Below are positions 13,001-23,452 of a DNA stretch of 64,000 nucleotides, piece after piece. This DNA comes from Tubiluchus corallicola (taxonomy: Eukaryota > Priapulida > Priapulimorpha > Priapulimorphida > Tubiluchidae), in assembly GCA_030141605.1 (NCBI GenBank), contig JAQGDQ010000003.1, positions 1,445,501 through 1,509,500 of the forward strand. Direction: 5' to 3'. The translations under genes were made by a program, and so were the position numbers. How positions within the stretch are numbered: position 1 is the first letter of the stretch; every line of letters begins with the position of its first letter. The notes beneath the pieces are model-generated. The model was given only the letters and a program-made list of their open reading frames with translations, did not search any database and was not told the origin of the DNA.

Positions 13001-16000
13001 GTGCTATCTGCCTTCCTACATCACTCCAGGGAGGAGAAAAAATGGTGACAAATGGATGGAATTGGTAATTCTATAGTTGCCCACTTCTTTGGGGCAATAT
13101 TCCAAGACCGAGAAAAAGTGAAGGGATAGACAGACAAATGTAACCGATATGTCTATAATTACCCACTTCAATGGGGCAACTATAATTAGTACGAATGTGT
13201 TACAGGTCACATTGAAATGCCCCGTTTTCATAACCACACAATAATGCCATCGCTACCAGCTTGGAATTGTGAGGTGTGCACCTCACCTCAGTGTTTATGT
13301 CGTTGAAACACAAGATATGATTACATAGAGAGGTTGTATTTAAATATGAATATGACTGAGACAGCTCTGCACATTCAATGTCTCATCTTAACTTATTAGA
13401 CTTGATAATGAGCCAAATTCCAGTTCTCCACATTAAGTAGGTTCTTCCATTGAGTGCTGCATTCCATCTTGCTGAGTGCCCAACTTTGTTCTTGTGCAAC
13501 TTTTGTGAAATTTTGTAATGTTTTGTTTTGGAATGGCAAAACAAGGTTTTTTTTAAATATTTTAGCAGTGTGGCCATCTTAGAAATGTGACGTCATAAGA
13601 GTTTTTTCCCTGCAACCCATTCTCGATATGTTAAATTTTCTAAGAACTTTTTTGCAATAACCAGGTTCATAATGAGCAAACCTTTAGCTTTTTTGAAAAT
13701 GACACTACTGCTACCTTTTTGAAAGTATGACTTATCAAAAGTGTAGTAGAGCACGGTTATATAGTTCACTTTCTAGGTTTAGGCCATCAATTTTGTAATG
13801 ATGTGGCACCAAGCTGTGTTTCCTTGGGCAACACAATTTTGAAAGTCCTGCTCCATCAATAAATTTGGTATCTACAATGATTTGCGGACTGTGTATGCAT
13901 CCTAGAAAGAACAACAATGTTTAGCGTTGAGCTGCGTTTAGTTAAGTCTCCTGCTTGAACCTGAAAAAACTACTTGTCTGTGCAAAAACACTTGTCGATT
14001 AGTAGTAGGTACGTACGGAATGAAAAATCCATCAAATGCTGTACTGTCTGTATACTGTATTATGTGATTCATATTGGATAAGCCATGCAGATTGTTCCCA
14101 GTGAATTGTTCAACTTTCTAACATTTTAACTTTTGTTTTGAATGTTATATACTTTTGAGATGCCACTTCTTTCAAGCCCTTAATACAATTAAAACTTGCC
14201 ATATAAAACTGTTTGCTGATTAGTGGCTTACCTGCTTTGGGGTACACTTCTATAAACACATCGTCTTCATATACTTCAAATTCGTAGATGTTTTCCATTT
14301 GGTCTATGAGCTCTTTTATCGGAGTCCAGTAGTCTTAAGGATAAATGAATATTAAAAACTCAGATTTGGCACATATACAAATAAGATTATGCGTATGCTA
14401 TGTCAAATATAGATTTATATTTATTGCTATACTGACTATAGTAATAGACCCTGCCTAAACATTAAATATGATAAAAACAGAGTAACAGACATGCCTAGGG
14501 CAGTTTAATGGATACTAATCATGTTATGTAGTTATTACCATTGTCATAGCTGTTGTTGCTCATTGTCTTATTGGTGGTCTTGCCATTATAAAGGGTCCTT
14601 CAAAAGTCCCTCGTTATTTTTAAAAATAAAAATTTAATAGCAATTAGACAGTTTCAGCAGAAATCAAACTGACAGTTTGGTGGCTAAATCTTCGATTTGG
14701 GAGAATTTTGGTAGGATGAAACTTGGCTTCATAAATCTACTGCAGCAATTTTGTTTTACACATTTATACCCCATCTACAATCATACAGTACCATACATCT
14801 AGCATGGTAGCAGAAGAAAATAGCACAAAACTTCAAATTTAATCAACTAAGAACATTCTCAACTAGTGAGTAAGAGTGTAATCGAACATAAAATTAGTGA
14901 GTAACTTACAAAACACCCTATGTACTTAATGTTGTCTAATTGAAACCTATTTTGCCACATATAATCTGCTCTGTGCCTTATTTTCTCTATTCTGTGTTCC
15001 CTACAACCAGATAAATACAATAACCTCTCTTAATAAACAAAGAGCAAACAAACAACGAATCTTCTGTAATTCGCTATTTTCAACTACTTTGGTTGTTTGT
15101 ATGTTGTTTTTCTTTTTTTTATTTACATATCCTACCACTTTAGCTGTAAAATGAAAGTGCTACAGCATTTCAAGCTACACAAAATTTACCTGTTCCTTGA
15201 ATTCTGTAAGATTTCACCAATGCACCTGCCCTTTCTTGTGGAACTTCCAAATGATCATATCTATGCAAATAGCGTCTGAACTGAACAATTCCATAAATTC
15301 CAAGTCCAAGAGCCGTCGTTGCTCCTAGACCAATCACCATCGATTTATTGAACATTATTTATTGTCCCACTGCACATAATAACAGCTTGCAATATGAAGG
15401 TCTGATTCTGTAGGAAAAGTGAATGTGGTATGGATAGATTAGATATTCTTTTAACTATGTATTACCATTCACGCATTACGTTAATATTAGAATTTGCAGT
15501 GAAATGAATACTCAATTATTACATGTTTTTGAGATCATATTTAACTGACGGAAAATAGATGTCAAACATTAGAATAAACTGGTGTGACCTAGCTACTAAG
15601 TTATTAGACTTGTATTCTAAAAGTTTCTAGCTTCGATGCACATTCATTTCCAGCCTTTTCATATTTCATTTTTTCAAAATATGGCCTCAGACGTTAATAA
15701 TTATCATAACCTCATATCACGATGCTGTTTATCAAAATAATAATCAGTTTATTACTGAGTTGCTGTATGATTGTTACACTTGATTGTGTCTTGTTAGTAA
15801 CTCTGTTGCCTGAGGTATTATGGTATATCCTTACCTGGTGCTGAAACTATGATTAGACATACCGTAACTCTATGCAACTGAACAGTAAAAACAGAGTCAA
15901 CTAATTCATACCTGGCTTGACACCTTGACGAACTTTCACCCTTGCAGTTATCTCATGCTCCGAAAACATTCGCTTATCATGTTTTTTGTTATTACCTAGA

Positions 16001-19000
16001 TTGATGTACAAGTTAGTGTAAGCCCAGAGGAATGTGCTTGATAATTTTCGTCTGTATTACTTCAGTCAGTATTACAGTACATTATGCTTTATGCGCGACC
16101 TGGCTGCAGTGCTACACCCATGGCCATCTTCTACCACTACTACAACATCAAGTCACGAAAAACAGCTAAAAAACAGCCAGATCACACACTGCACCATCTA
16201 TCACTGCCGTTGCTATTGTTAAATAAAAATAAGAAAAGAAAGCCATTATCACTCTGCTGCCGTTCCATATGATGATGTGATGCATGCCTATGAGGTCATT
16301 GTTTCATGATTCGCAACTTGCATTATGGGAAATAAAGGATATGCATTTAACCATAGTACCATGCTAGCATCACTGGTAAATGGTAGATCATTCAGCTCTT
16401 AAAAACACAGCCTGGGATGCATTAGCAAGTTCAGGATGAGTTTGTGATTAATGCTGGGATGATTCTTAATGACAAGTATTAAAATGATAAATAAAAAATT
16501 CCACGTGAAGAAATGGAAAACACAAATAAAAAGATTGTGGGATTTTTCTATTAACAAATTACTGTGTTGCACTAAGTGCAAGAAAAAAGGTGCAATCAAA
16601 GGAATTTTGAGGAAGGAAAGAAATCAGTAGGCTAGAAAGAAAAGATAAAAATGCTTTTTGCACACCTGCAAACATCTTCATCATGTCTGCCTAAATTTTA
16701 TAAATTCATTTTTCCTGTATCAAGCTTCCCAGTTATTTTACAAGGAATGAAAAAGAAACGACGCTGAGCATGAGAGAGAACAGGAGAAGGACTGAGAGAC
16801 GAAGCAAAAAAAGAAGAAATTAGCAAAAAAAGTACGAGTGTAAGTGTATTAGTAAAGGGAAAGTTCATGGAAAAATTAAAAAGAGAAGAAGAGAGGAAGT
16901 TAGAAGAAAGGAAACAAAGAGAAAAGTAAGATTAAAAGAAGGGAAGAAATTCAGCAAACAAGCAAAAAATAAAGAAAATGGGAAAAAGTTAAAAGATGAA
17001 AAGAGATAGAACTACTAGGAATTCGAACTGAAACACACAAAATGAGTTAAGCAATTGAAATTCTTCATGAAAGTTAATTACATATAGTATGTGTAGCCTC
17101 TGCATATAGTACAGTCTTTTGTTTATGAATTAAATACACAAGTTTATCTTTGTACATACTTCTTGTATTATTATAAATATCTTTTTTGCAGGTTTGACAC
17201 TTCTTATCCCATACCTAATATCTCAGTCGGTGGAATGGAGTAGCTGTAAACTTCGAGTGTTCTTTCTGAAGGGTAAAGAAGAGTTAGACAATGAGCAACG
17301 CAAGTGAGCAAAACATTTGCTTTGTGTTTATCACGTTTTACTGTAAATACATCAGCATTCTTTTCATAAATTTCTTACTCAGATATAGATTAAAATATTT
17401 GTCCTTGATTTCCTATAGCTATATTGTTCAACTATTCTGTGTACTTATGTCTTGCACATTTTACAGTATGGCAACACTGCTGAATAAATTTCGCATTGAC
17501 TATTCTGATATGACAGTTATCCCTGATCATGGAGAAGAGCCTAATGAAAAAAGGTAATATAGCTTACATTTCTGCCAAAAGCAATAGTTTCTGCATTAAT
17601 TATTATAACCTTAGTGTCAATATTATTATTAATGAGGGGACAAATCCACAACTAAATAAATTTTGATACTAAACTTGAAAAACGGAAATGTGAAAACTTG
17701 GAATATAGCCTTGATTTAAACCAGAGAGCTTCTGCTTACATAAGCCAATGCCTTAGACTAGCCACCGTATTCATCAGTGATCAAGGTAGTCCAAAGATCA
17801 CTCTTGTGCCAAAACCACCAAAGGGTAGTGAAATTAAACATTTCCACTGTTAGATCACTCACACTAAGTAATTTTGACTAATTAGATTAATTATGTACTT
17901 ATTCTGAGCCTGACATTTCCAAATATAATTTGGTTGAAATTTGGACTGTCTTGGTTATTTGTGTCTAAAGCATCTGCCTTTGTAAGCAGAAGGTATCTGG
18001 TTCAAATCCAGGTTGTATTCCAACTTTTTCACATTTCCTGTCTTTCAAAAATGAGTTAATTGTGGGTCCTACCATTAGTTTTAATTTGGCAGTGCACATA
18101 GATGAAATTACTATTTGAACCAAACAGGTTTCTCGATTTGCAATGACATCATGTCAGCAGTGTGATGATGTCACATTATTCTTAAAAATATTCTAGTTTA
18201 TTAGCAAATGCTATGTAAATGTAGTGATTTGCACCCATAGTTTTTACATTTTTCTCAGCAACCGGTGATGTAATTTTGTTAAAAACAGCATCTAATATTT
18301 TATTAGTTTTGTCATGAAAGATGCTGCTTTGAATTAAAAGGTTATTGTCTTTGCTTTTAATAAAGCAATTGTTTGACTGTTATGAATTTTAGCTTATTTT
18401 TGTTTCATTTTAGTATAAAAGAGTTCCAGACGTTGATATCGAATTGGAGAGTTAAAGGAAGCAAAGATCAAGATATCAAGCAACATGGAGTTATGGATTC
18501 TGAATTGATTGCTCTGAAATCCAAAACATGGCGACACATTCGTCTTCGAGAGTTACTAGAGCAGCACAGTAAAAACTCTAATTTAATTGTTATGTAAGTA
18601 AAGCTAGTAAGATGTATAAAAGCATTGCAGTCTTCTCCATAAATTTTTGTTGGTGAATATTTATAATTCTTAGTATCATTAATGTTTTGAAATGGAAGTT
18701 TCAAAATGAAGGAATCTTCTGCTAAGAATGTCTGCTAAGGTCTGGCTAATGCTAGCAACACTTAATTTTGGGATGCGGTCCTGATGTGACCATTAGTTTG
18801 TTTGGTGTTTGCGTTGTTTTTTAATGTAATTGCATTGCTTTTTCAATGTTTAAATTTTCTACTTTATTTTTTACACATAATCTATTGCCTATATTACTAC
18901 AAATCTGACCTCAGTTCTGCATACCCTCAAATTCTCTAGCAATTTTCAGTTCAATTTTTTGGTTTGTGTTGATTAAAATATACTTTCATTGTTTCAGCAC

Positions 19001-19133
19001 GTTACCAGTTCCACGGAAGAACACTTGTTCAGTGTATCTGTATATGTGTTGGTTGCATTTGTTAACCCATGATATGCCACCCGTATTGTTGTTACGAGGA
19101 AATCAACAGAGTGTTTTGACTTTTTACTCTTAA
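645..19133 (+). CDS. SLC12A2-like: SLC12-family Na-K-Cl cotransporter (NKCC-like), C-terminal part, 5' end outside window
   Basis: Cation-chloride cotransporter of the plasma membrane; only the cytoplasmic C-terminal domain is present (417 aa to the stop without the optional exon). Exons, all GT-AG and phase-consistent: 645-744, 859-970, 1286-1408, 1547-1653, 3270-3424, 4214-4357, 17192-17303, 17467-17553, 18414-18593, 18998-19133 (stop TAA). Recognisable family blocks are VNWGSSTQA at the start, [68 protein letters not shown] and the final [14 protein letters not shown], which is the usual end of NKCC/NCC proteins. The hallmark of the family's C-terminal half is therefore complete. An additional Ser/Thr-rich exon is possible at 3884-3919 or 3884-3958 (see separate entry). 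The intron 4358-17191 holds two sulfotransferase genes on the other strand. The first exon here begins in phase 2, so more coding exons lie to the left. A polyadenylation hexamer AATAAA sits at 20214-20219. The subfamily (NKCC rather than NCC) is inferred from block similarity and not certain. Confidence 0.93.
1654..3269. other. Cotransporter intron with decayed sequence
   Basis: No functional gene seen. Minus-strand 1920-2330 has fragments that resemble worn C2H2 zinc-finger coding sequence (F-x3-N...LKTH...HRHMKT, with His-rich spacing) but with frame breaks and few cysteines. 2941-3012 is a purine-rich AG tract. The rest is unremarkable. Confidence 0.4.
3884..3958 (+). other. Candidate optional exon of the cotransporter
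   Basis: An open stretch after a pyrimidine-rich acceptor (TTCTGTTGTAG at 3873-3883) reads [13 protein letters not shown] and on to [12 protein letters not shown]. Two donors are possible: GT at 3920-3921 (exon 36 nt) or a GC donor at 3959-3960 (exon 75 nt). Both lengths are multiples of three and keep phase between the exon ending 3424 and the one starting 4214, so it could be skipped or included. It falls in the variable, acidic Ser/Thr-rich linker of the C-terminal domain. Not proven. Confidence 0.4.
4705..8035 (-). CDS. Sulfotransferase (cytosolic SULT-type fold) with N-terminal hydrophobic segment, copy A
   Basis: Transfers sulfate from PAPS to a hydroxyl or amine acceptor; the acceptor here is unknown. 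Seven coding exons on the minus strand, in transcript order: 7870-8035, 7480-7581, 6334-6539, 5949-6072, 5455-5549, 5095-5275, 4705-4814, giving 327 aa. Motifs: YPKAGTTW (5'-phosphosulfate loop) across exons 2-3, [10 protein letters not shown] with the catalytic His, [12 protein letters not shown] (3'-phosphate binding), and MRKGKVGDWK (PAPS-binding C-terminal motif) across exons 6-7. The protein ends LVYKYK. Start: ATG at 8035, preceded by an acceptor at 8050 that leaves a 14-nt leader; a non-coding first exon ends at 8456. Residues about 5-26 ([19 protein letters not shown]) are hydrophobic and look like a membrane segment, which classic cytosolic SULTs lack. The whole gene lies antisense inside a cotransporter intron and is a tandem duplicate of copy B. 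A second candidate last exon (4886-4965) lies upstream of the real one. Confidence 0.92.
4750..5051. repeat. 151-bp tandem duplication (two copies)
   Basis: Copy 1 is 4750-4900 and copy 2 is 4901-5051, abutting exactly. I count 5 differences in 151 (about 97% identity), all substitutions. It spans the splice acceptor and most of the last coding exon of sulfotransferase A. The equivalent position in copy B (about 9570-9720) has a single version, so the duplication is younger than the gene duplication or was lost in B. Confidence 0.9.
4886..4965 (-). other. Duplicated, truncated alternative last exon of sulfotransferase A
   Basis: Transcript-wise this lies between exon 6 (ends 5095) and exon 7 (4705-4814). 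It has the same acceptor (TTGCAG then GAAAAG) and same phase as exon 7, and reads [20 protein letters not shown] then LTAVIF and a stop (TGA, 4886-4888). Exon 7 continues instead [16 protein letters not shown]. It arose by the 151-bp tandem duplication 4750-5051, whose edge cuts the coding part. If used, it keeps the GDWK motif and shortens the tail by about ten residues. Confidence 0.7.
6767..7254. mobile_element. Tc1/mariner-pogo (Tigger-like) MITE with TA target duplication
   Basis: The ends are perfect inverted repeats CAGTCAACCTCGG (6767-6779 and 7242-7254), extending to 18 of 19 matches with TATAA. The element is flanked by TA on both sides (6765-6766, 7255-7256), the target duplication of the Tc1/mariner superfamily, and CAGT ends are typical of pogo/Tigger. 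Length 488 bp with no transposase, so non-autonomous. The interior carries many copies of TATAAGGGAC in direct orientation and one inverted near the right end. It sits in intron 2 of sulfotransferase A and has no counterpart in copy B, so it probably inserted after the duplication. Confidence 0.88.
8456..8535 (-). other. Non-coding first exon / leader of sulfotransferase A (3' edge defined, 5' edge approximate)
   Basis: Minus-strand donor GTGTCAG|GTATGAATTA ends an exon at 8456. The same donor with similar flank appears at 15912 in copy B, and the sequence on the exon side (CTTTCACCC-TGCAGTTA in plus sense) is conserved in both. The matching acceptor is at 8050, followed by 14 nt and the ATG. 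The upstream limit and promoter are not determinable. Confidence 0.5.
8900..9350. repeat. Purine-rich (GA/AAAG) tract upstream of sulfotransferase A
   Basis: Long AG-rich stretch with GAAAGAAAGG-like units. Its start (a motif near GGTACAATCAAGGGATCTTC) resembles 16590-16605 upstream of copy B (GGTGCAATCAAAGGAATTTT), so it belongs to the duplicated unit. Open frames read through it are low-complexity artefacts. Confidence 0.65.
9526..15355 (-). CDS. Sulfotransferase copy B with C-terminal frameshift (possible pseudogene)
   Basis: Paralogue of copy A. Coding exons in transcript order: 15190-15355, 14232-14333, 12148-12353, 10756-10879, 10176-10270, 9754-9927, 9526-9635. Lengths equal those of copy A (166, 102, 206, 124, 95, and 110 for the last) except exon 6, which is 174 rather than 181. 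The missing 7 nt shifts frame so that the reading becomes [10 protein letters not shown] and stops at TGA 9760-9762, giving 286 aa instead of 327. This removes the MRKGxVGDWK cofactor motif although exon 7 itself still encodes [20 protein letters not shown] and a normal LVYKYE end. Earlier motifs are intact: [18 protein letters not shown] with the catalytic His, [12 protein letters not shown]. The N-terminal hydrophobic segment is also conserved ([18 protein letters not shown]). AATAAA on the minus strand at 9387-9392 follows the stop. A sequencing or assembly error at one spot would restore a full gene. Confidence 0.85.
10017..10098 (+). repeat. (CA)n / (CGCA)n microsatellite
   Basis: Alternating CA with CG interruptions, in intron 5 of sulfotransferase B. 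Alternating purine-pyrimidine composition could adopt Z-DNA. Frames through it are artefacts. Confidence 0.95.
12354..14231. other. Intron 2 of sulfotransferase B, no gene seen
   Basis: Twice the length of the corresponding intron of copy A. Contains two related short palindromic motifs (TTGCCC...GGGCAA type) at about 13070-13101 and 13151-13182 and no recognisable coding sequence. Confidence 0.45.
15912..15985 (-). other. Non-coding first exon / leader of sulfotransferase B (5' edge approximate)
   Basis: Donor (GCCAG|GTATGAATTAG on the minus strand) at 15912 matches the copy A leader donor at 8456, and the acceptor before the ATG (at about 15370, TTATGTGCAG|TGGGACAATAAATA) matches as well. 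Confidence 0.45.
16560..17010. repeat. Purine-rich tract upstream of sulfotransferase B
   Basis: AG-rich low-complexity stretch homologous in position and partly in sequence to 8900-9350. It lies just before the cotransporter exon at 17192. Confidence 0.6.
17634..18085. repeat. Inverted pair of tRNA-derived (tRNA-Thr-like) SINE-type sequences
   Basis: The + strand arm (about 17945-18085) contains an exact pol III B-box GGTTCAAATCC (17999-18009) preceded by a stem-loop CTGCC-TTTGTAA-GCAG resembling a tRNA-Thr(UGU) anticodon arm. The opposite arm (about 17634-17765) is a diverged reverse complement with B-box GGTTTAAATCA at 17712-17722. Similarity continues past the tRNA part into GGAAATGTGAAAA and beyond, so the unit is longer than a tRNA. 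The anticodon loop has 8 nt, so neither arm is a functional tRNA. Confidence 0.65.
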
Positions 19134-21289
19134 GTTGTTTAAATTCGCAAATTCTATATTTTACTGTTGTAGTATGTAAAAGAATTGTGTTTGTGTTATT
19201 TATTGTCTGCCCGGACTAGAATGCTACCATTCATTGTCATCCAAAATTTTGTCATTTTTCTTGATAAATTAGTTTACCATTACCATGTGCTCAATGGATA
19301 CCTCATTAAAATCTCAATTTTTATGAAAGTAGCTATCGTTTTAAGAGAGCAGAGCGCAAATTGTTTAGTTGATAACTCATAGCTATCTTATGTTGAAGTA
19401 AAAGATTTTTCTGTACCAGTCTCTAACAAGAATGGGTACAGTGAGGTATTAATGAAATAGCTGCAAGTAAACAACAAAACTAAAAACTCCTTGTAAACAA
19501 CTCGCTCTCCCAAAAATTTAGATGCTCTTTGTTTAATACACTATTTGGAGGACACTCTGCAGTCTAAAATCATTTAAATGTTTTTTTAGCAAATCCGTGA
19601 AACAATATTTCATTTAGAGAATAACAGACACACAATAAGTTCTTTTGCAACAGAAAGTTTATGTTCAATGATTAAAGCACTTTGTTGTATAGCCAAGGCC
19701 ATAAGCGTGTATCACTTTGGTTATGAAGAGACGGCTGGGAATAGGCATTTTTTGCACTGTAACTGCAGATGTGATATCAAAATCATGTAAACTGCACTTG
19801 TGATGATGCAGATGCATACTAGTATTACCAATATTCACAATTGCACACATGTTACTAATATTCTTATATATATAAATTTCATTTAAGATTGTGTACTTAT
19901 TGTACTAAACTAAGTGAGCTAATCAGTTGATTTTTTCTGTTTAAAACTTACAACATGCATGTATTAAAATGTTCACTTTTAAGAATAATATTAATTATAT
20001 GTAAATTATTAGTAATTATAACATATTATGTTATTGTGTGTTAAATGTTAACTTTATTCTCTAATATAAAATATTTAATTAATGATCGATTTTTTGGCTT
20101 ACAGGTTTTTTTAAGATTTAAGATATCGTCATTATAAGATATTTTTATGCTGTTTTGGATTTGTTATTGCTTGTGGTGCATTGCATCGATGGTGCTTACT
20201 GTTTAGTCACTTTAATAAATATTTTCATGTTGCTACAAAAAAACTTAAATGTTGTTAAGAGACTGCCTACCTAATATTGTTATAAGGGCAAAATTGACTA
20301 CATTCTGAGACACCTTGTCATGTTCATTGGCTATTGTGTGCCTTGAGTTTTTTCTGCCTTCTGTTAATCTGCCCTTATTTAGAAATAGTATTATTTGTGT
20401 TGGTATACATACAAATGACCAATTGGTTTCCATAGAAATTGTTCTGCTTAGTGTATTTCAGCCTTCCTAGCTTGTTACCTGCCAAGTATCAAACTAGTGT
20501 TGAATGTTGCATCTTCATGACTGTGTTAAACATCATAAGTTATGAACATTCTGTAGGTTTTCAAAATTTTAAGTTTTGGCACTATTATACGATGGGAATT
20601 TCCGTGACTTGCGTTTATACAGTTTAAACAATGACTAGAAAATAAATGCTCCAAAAATATTAAATATGTTAAGGTTATTGATTTTTCACATAATTGTTTT
20701 TTTTACAGTTTCCTCTTTTGTCTTAACATTAGCCTCTTATAAAATTACGTGATGGTAATGTTTTAGTTGCATTAGTACAATTAAAATAGTGGCAAAAAAG
20801 TAGTAGACAGATGATACAATAGGCCACCTATATTGGTAAGAATTTAAAGCGGTGATAATTGGTGAGACTTGATGTCTCACTTCCTTTGTTTGCAAGAAAC
20901 CATGTTGTAGTCCAAGGTTGAGGTGATATAAGCAGGTCACTGTTTGGAGAAACATCGCGTTTCTTTGACGAAATAATTGCAGCCGCGTCCATTTGTGTTG
21001 AAATTTTTTAGATATATCGGAGAACACCTTACGTTTGTATTAAAACTTAAACGAATTTTCTATTGATAACTTGAATTGAGGCGATCCATTCACAGTGGCT
21101 ATACTATAATTTTTCTATCGGGCTCCTGTATATCAAAATCATATAAAATTGAGCCAGAAATGTCCTACCATGCTGTTGTTCTTACACATCCATATTGACA
21201 CCATGATTTCTCGAAATTCTAGCATTTACGACTTGACTGATCCGAGCATAAGATTTTCCATTGTATGGTTTCTAAACACCTCACATTTC
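19134..21289. other. Intergenic stretch after the cotransporter, no gene seen
   Basis: Probably includes the 3' UTR (AATAAA at 20214-20219). A+T-rich with no recognisable coding sequence or repeat structure. Confidence 0.5.
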
Positions 21290-22880
21290 AACAGATGTTC
21301 TGTGATATCACATTCCTTCACACATAGTGGACACCAAATATCCTTAACATTATTTTTATAGTTCCACTATAATTTTATCATGCTTCATTAGCATTCAGTA
21401 ATTTCATAATATGTTTTCTCATCACACACCACCACATAATTTGTTGCTCATTCCCAATTTTCCACACTATTTTTCATAAATCTCAGTTTGCATTATCATC
21501 ACACTTTTTCTCGGCTTCTTTTGGATACTTTCTAACTGCTTTTTTATTATCTTCTTTTTTCCATTGTGACTACAATAACGTTTGCATTCTTTAAGCATTT
21601 ATTACTTATCTAAGTCATACTTGCAATTTCTCCCAATCTCTCTTCCCTAGCTTCTGGGAATGTTTTTGTCGAATATACTCAGCATCACTTTTTAGCATCT
21701 CTTTTGTTCTCAGGCATCAGCACACATCGGTACCACATTAATTTTTTATAATGATTCGTCTCAGTGGCCATAATTTTCATATACTCCCCCGATCGTCATT
21801 GGGCCCCAATAGTTTGGAGACATTTTCTGTTCACCTTGTATATGGCTTCTTTTGTTGACCTTCATAGCATTAAAAATTAAACTAAGAATCATCATTATGT
21901 ACTACAATACTTGCCTTATTTTATTTTATTTTATTTTATTTTATTTTGTTAGATTTCACAGGCGTCGGATCTGTTCACCTGTGTTGCCTTTTGACTCGAG
22001 TCAAACTTGCCAAATTCCAAATTCATCCGTAAAGATACGGCATCCGTCAATTCCGTGGGAACTGGATTTTATAGCTTCAGTTCCTAACTTACTACAGCAT
22101 CTAAGCTAGTACAGTCCATAATTTAATATGCTCCATTAATTATGCTCCACTTTCTTAATTATTTCTTTTCTCAATAGACATGTTATAAGTTTTCCTGTTT
22201 TGTTGATTATAGGCTCCTAAGCATCTTTAATATGTAGCTGACTCTTTTAATCTTTTCTTTTTCATGTACATATATGCTCGCCAAATCTCCTCTGCTCTTA
22301 CTGGTTTTCGAGCAATTACTATCTGTTGTGATTATAATGGAGGGTTTTTTATTCCCTCCATTATTCTGTACTTTTTTGCTACATTCATTACTATGTTTTC
22401 ATCACCACATATCAGAATATCATCTACATAATTATTTTATTTTAGCATCAAATCCACCATCATTACTTTTTAACCAGATTGTTTTACTTCCCACTCTGTT
22501 TACCTGACCCCTGCTAGCAGAACACATCATAACGGTCCCCGCACAGTTCCTTCCCTCTCCGAACCAGAATTTGTTTGTTAATCCTGCTTGTGTATTAATT
22601 TTCAGTTCAGCATATTTATTTAGTTTCAAGCAAGACACTGAGATACTTTTCGATTCTCCATAAGTCGCTTAAACAATCTCTCTACCAAAATTTTGCCAAA
22701 ACGTTGTTTTGCATCTGTAAAAATGATTGTACATTATTGTTGATTTTCCATTGTAAAGTGAATACTCAATGTACCTGTACAATATAAACAAATTGTCAGT
22801 TAAACCACGTTCCTTTTCCACTCTCTTACAAATTATTTTGCAGAACTACTTCAGTTCTATTCAAAGTATCATTTCGAAGA
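21290..22880 (-). mobile_element. Decayed non-LTR retrotransposon (reverse transcriptase fragment)
   Basis: Read from right to left in broken frames: RGLTDNLFIL then IEYSLYNGKST (about 22870-22740), FTDAKQRFGKILVERLFKRL (about 22730-22660), and a region with NYVDDILICGDENI (about 22440-22395), which is the catalytic YxDD motif of reverse transcriptases. A tail WCPLC-KECDITEHLLKCEV at about 21340-21280 resembles the Cys/His end of L1-like or R2-like non-LTR proteins. Multiple stops and frame changes show it is dead. The clade is uncertain. Confidence 0.65.
21915..22115 (-). mobile_element. SINE-like or 3'-end retroposon with (AAAAT)n tail
   Basis: On the minus strand a GC-richer block of about 165 bp ends in CCTGTGAAATCTAAC followed by (AAAAT)6-7 (21916-21947 in plus sense as TTTTA repeats). 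A simple-repeat tail on a compositionally distinct block is typical of retroposed inserts, and it interrupts the decayed reverse transcriptase region. No pol III promoter boxes were clear. Confidence 0.4.
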
Positions 22881-23089
22881 GTTCTGATTTGTTAATAATT
22901 ACTGGTAAGCAAAGTAAGATTCCCCAGTTTTTTTAGCTCATTATTAGTTGTCTTTTATTATTTTTATAAATAGATTTTGCTGTCATTGATGCCCATAGGT
23001 TTGATACAGTTTCACTTGTTACTATTGCATGTGAACCTCTTTATGATGTATGACTAAAATGAATCGTTGGTAATTCTCTTTTCTTGCTG

Positions 23090-23452
23090 AAGCCCGCTCA
23101 GTGAACTGGTTGCCGGTGAGCGATGATAGCACAACGGAACGGTGCGCCGCTTGGAGAGCGCGTCAATAACGGATAAAGCGTAATGGTTCCTAGTACTTTC
23201 GCGCGTTGGTGTTAGAATGTGACCTTGCGTCATTGTGATATGTTCTTGCCGGTAATTTCTTTTGATAGATTAAATTATTTGGATTTTTAAGTTGCCAATA
23301 ACGCAGTGTGTAATACTAATTGTATAAGGTGCATTTTTATTTATTATGTTCAACTCGGTGACGTTCAAGATCTGCTTAGTTCCTAGTAGTACCTTGACTT
23401 GAAATAGGGGCACCAGTTGCGCCACTTACGATCTTTGATTATAAGGCGGTAG
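23090..23452 (+). promoter_or_regulatory. Candidate promoter and 5' non-coding exon of the nucleoside transporter
   Basis: A locally CG-containing, GC-richer stretch (about 23100-23220) in A+T-rich surroundings, followed by a consensus donor GGTAG|GTAAGA at 23449-23456. The transporter's ATG exon has an acceptor (TATGTTAG at 27781-27789) 50 nt before its ATG, so at least one upstream leader exon is needed. Linking the two is inference. Confidence 0.3.

Larger units (their letters stand above)
4600..17030. repeat. Tandem segmental duplication carrying the two sulfotransferase genes
   Basis: Unit A is about 4600-9350 and unit B about 9440-17030. Shared, in the same order: 3' flank and last exon (4640-4840 against 9465-9660), all seven coding exons with identical lengths except exon 6, the leader splice sites, and an upstream purine-rich block. 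Unit B is longer because its introns 2 and 3 are larger. Introns align only near the exons, so the duplication is not recent. Confidence 0.8.

Noticed and set aside
13070-13182. Pair of related 32-bp palindromic repeats
   Set aside because: Only two copies with irregular spacing and several mismatches; no CRISPR-like array or element border can be defined.
17945-18025. Possible functional tRNA-Thr gene
   Set aside because: The anticodon loop has 8 nt, the acceptor stem does not pair convincingly, and a diverged inverted copy is next to it, so it is a tRNA-derived repeat.
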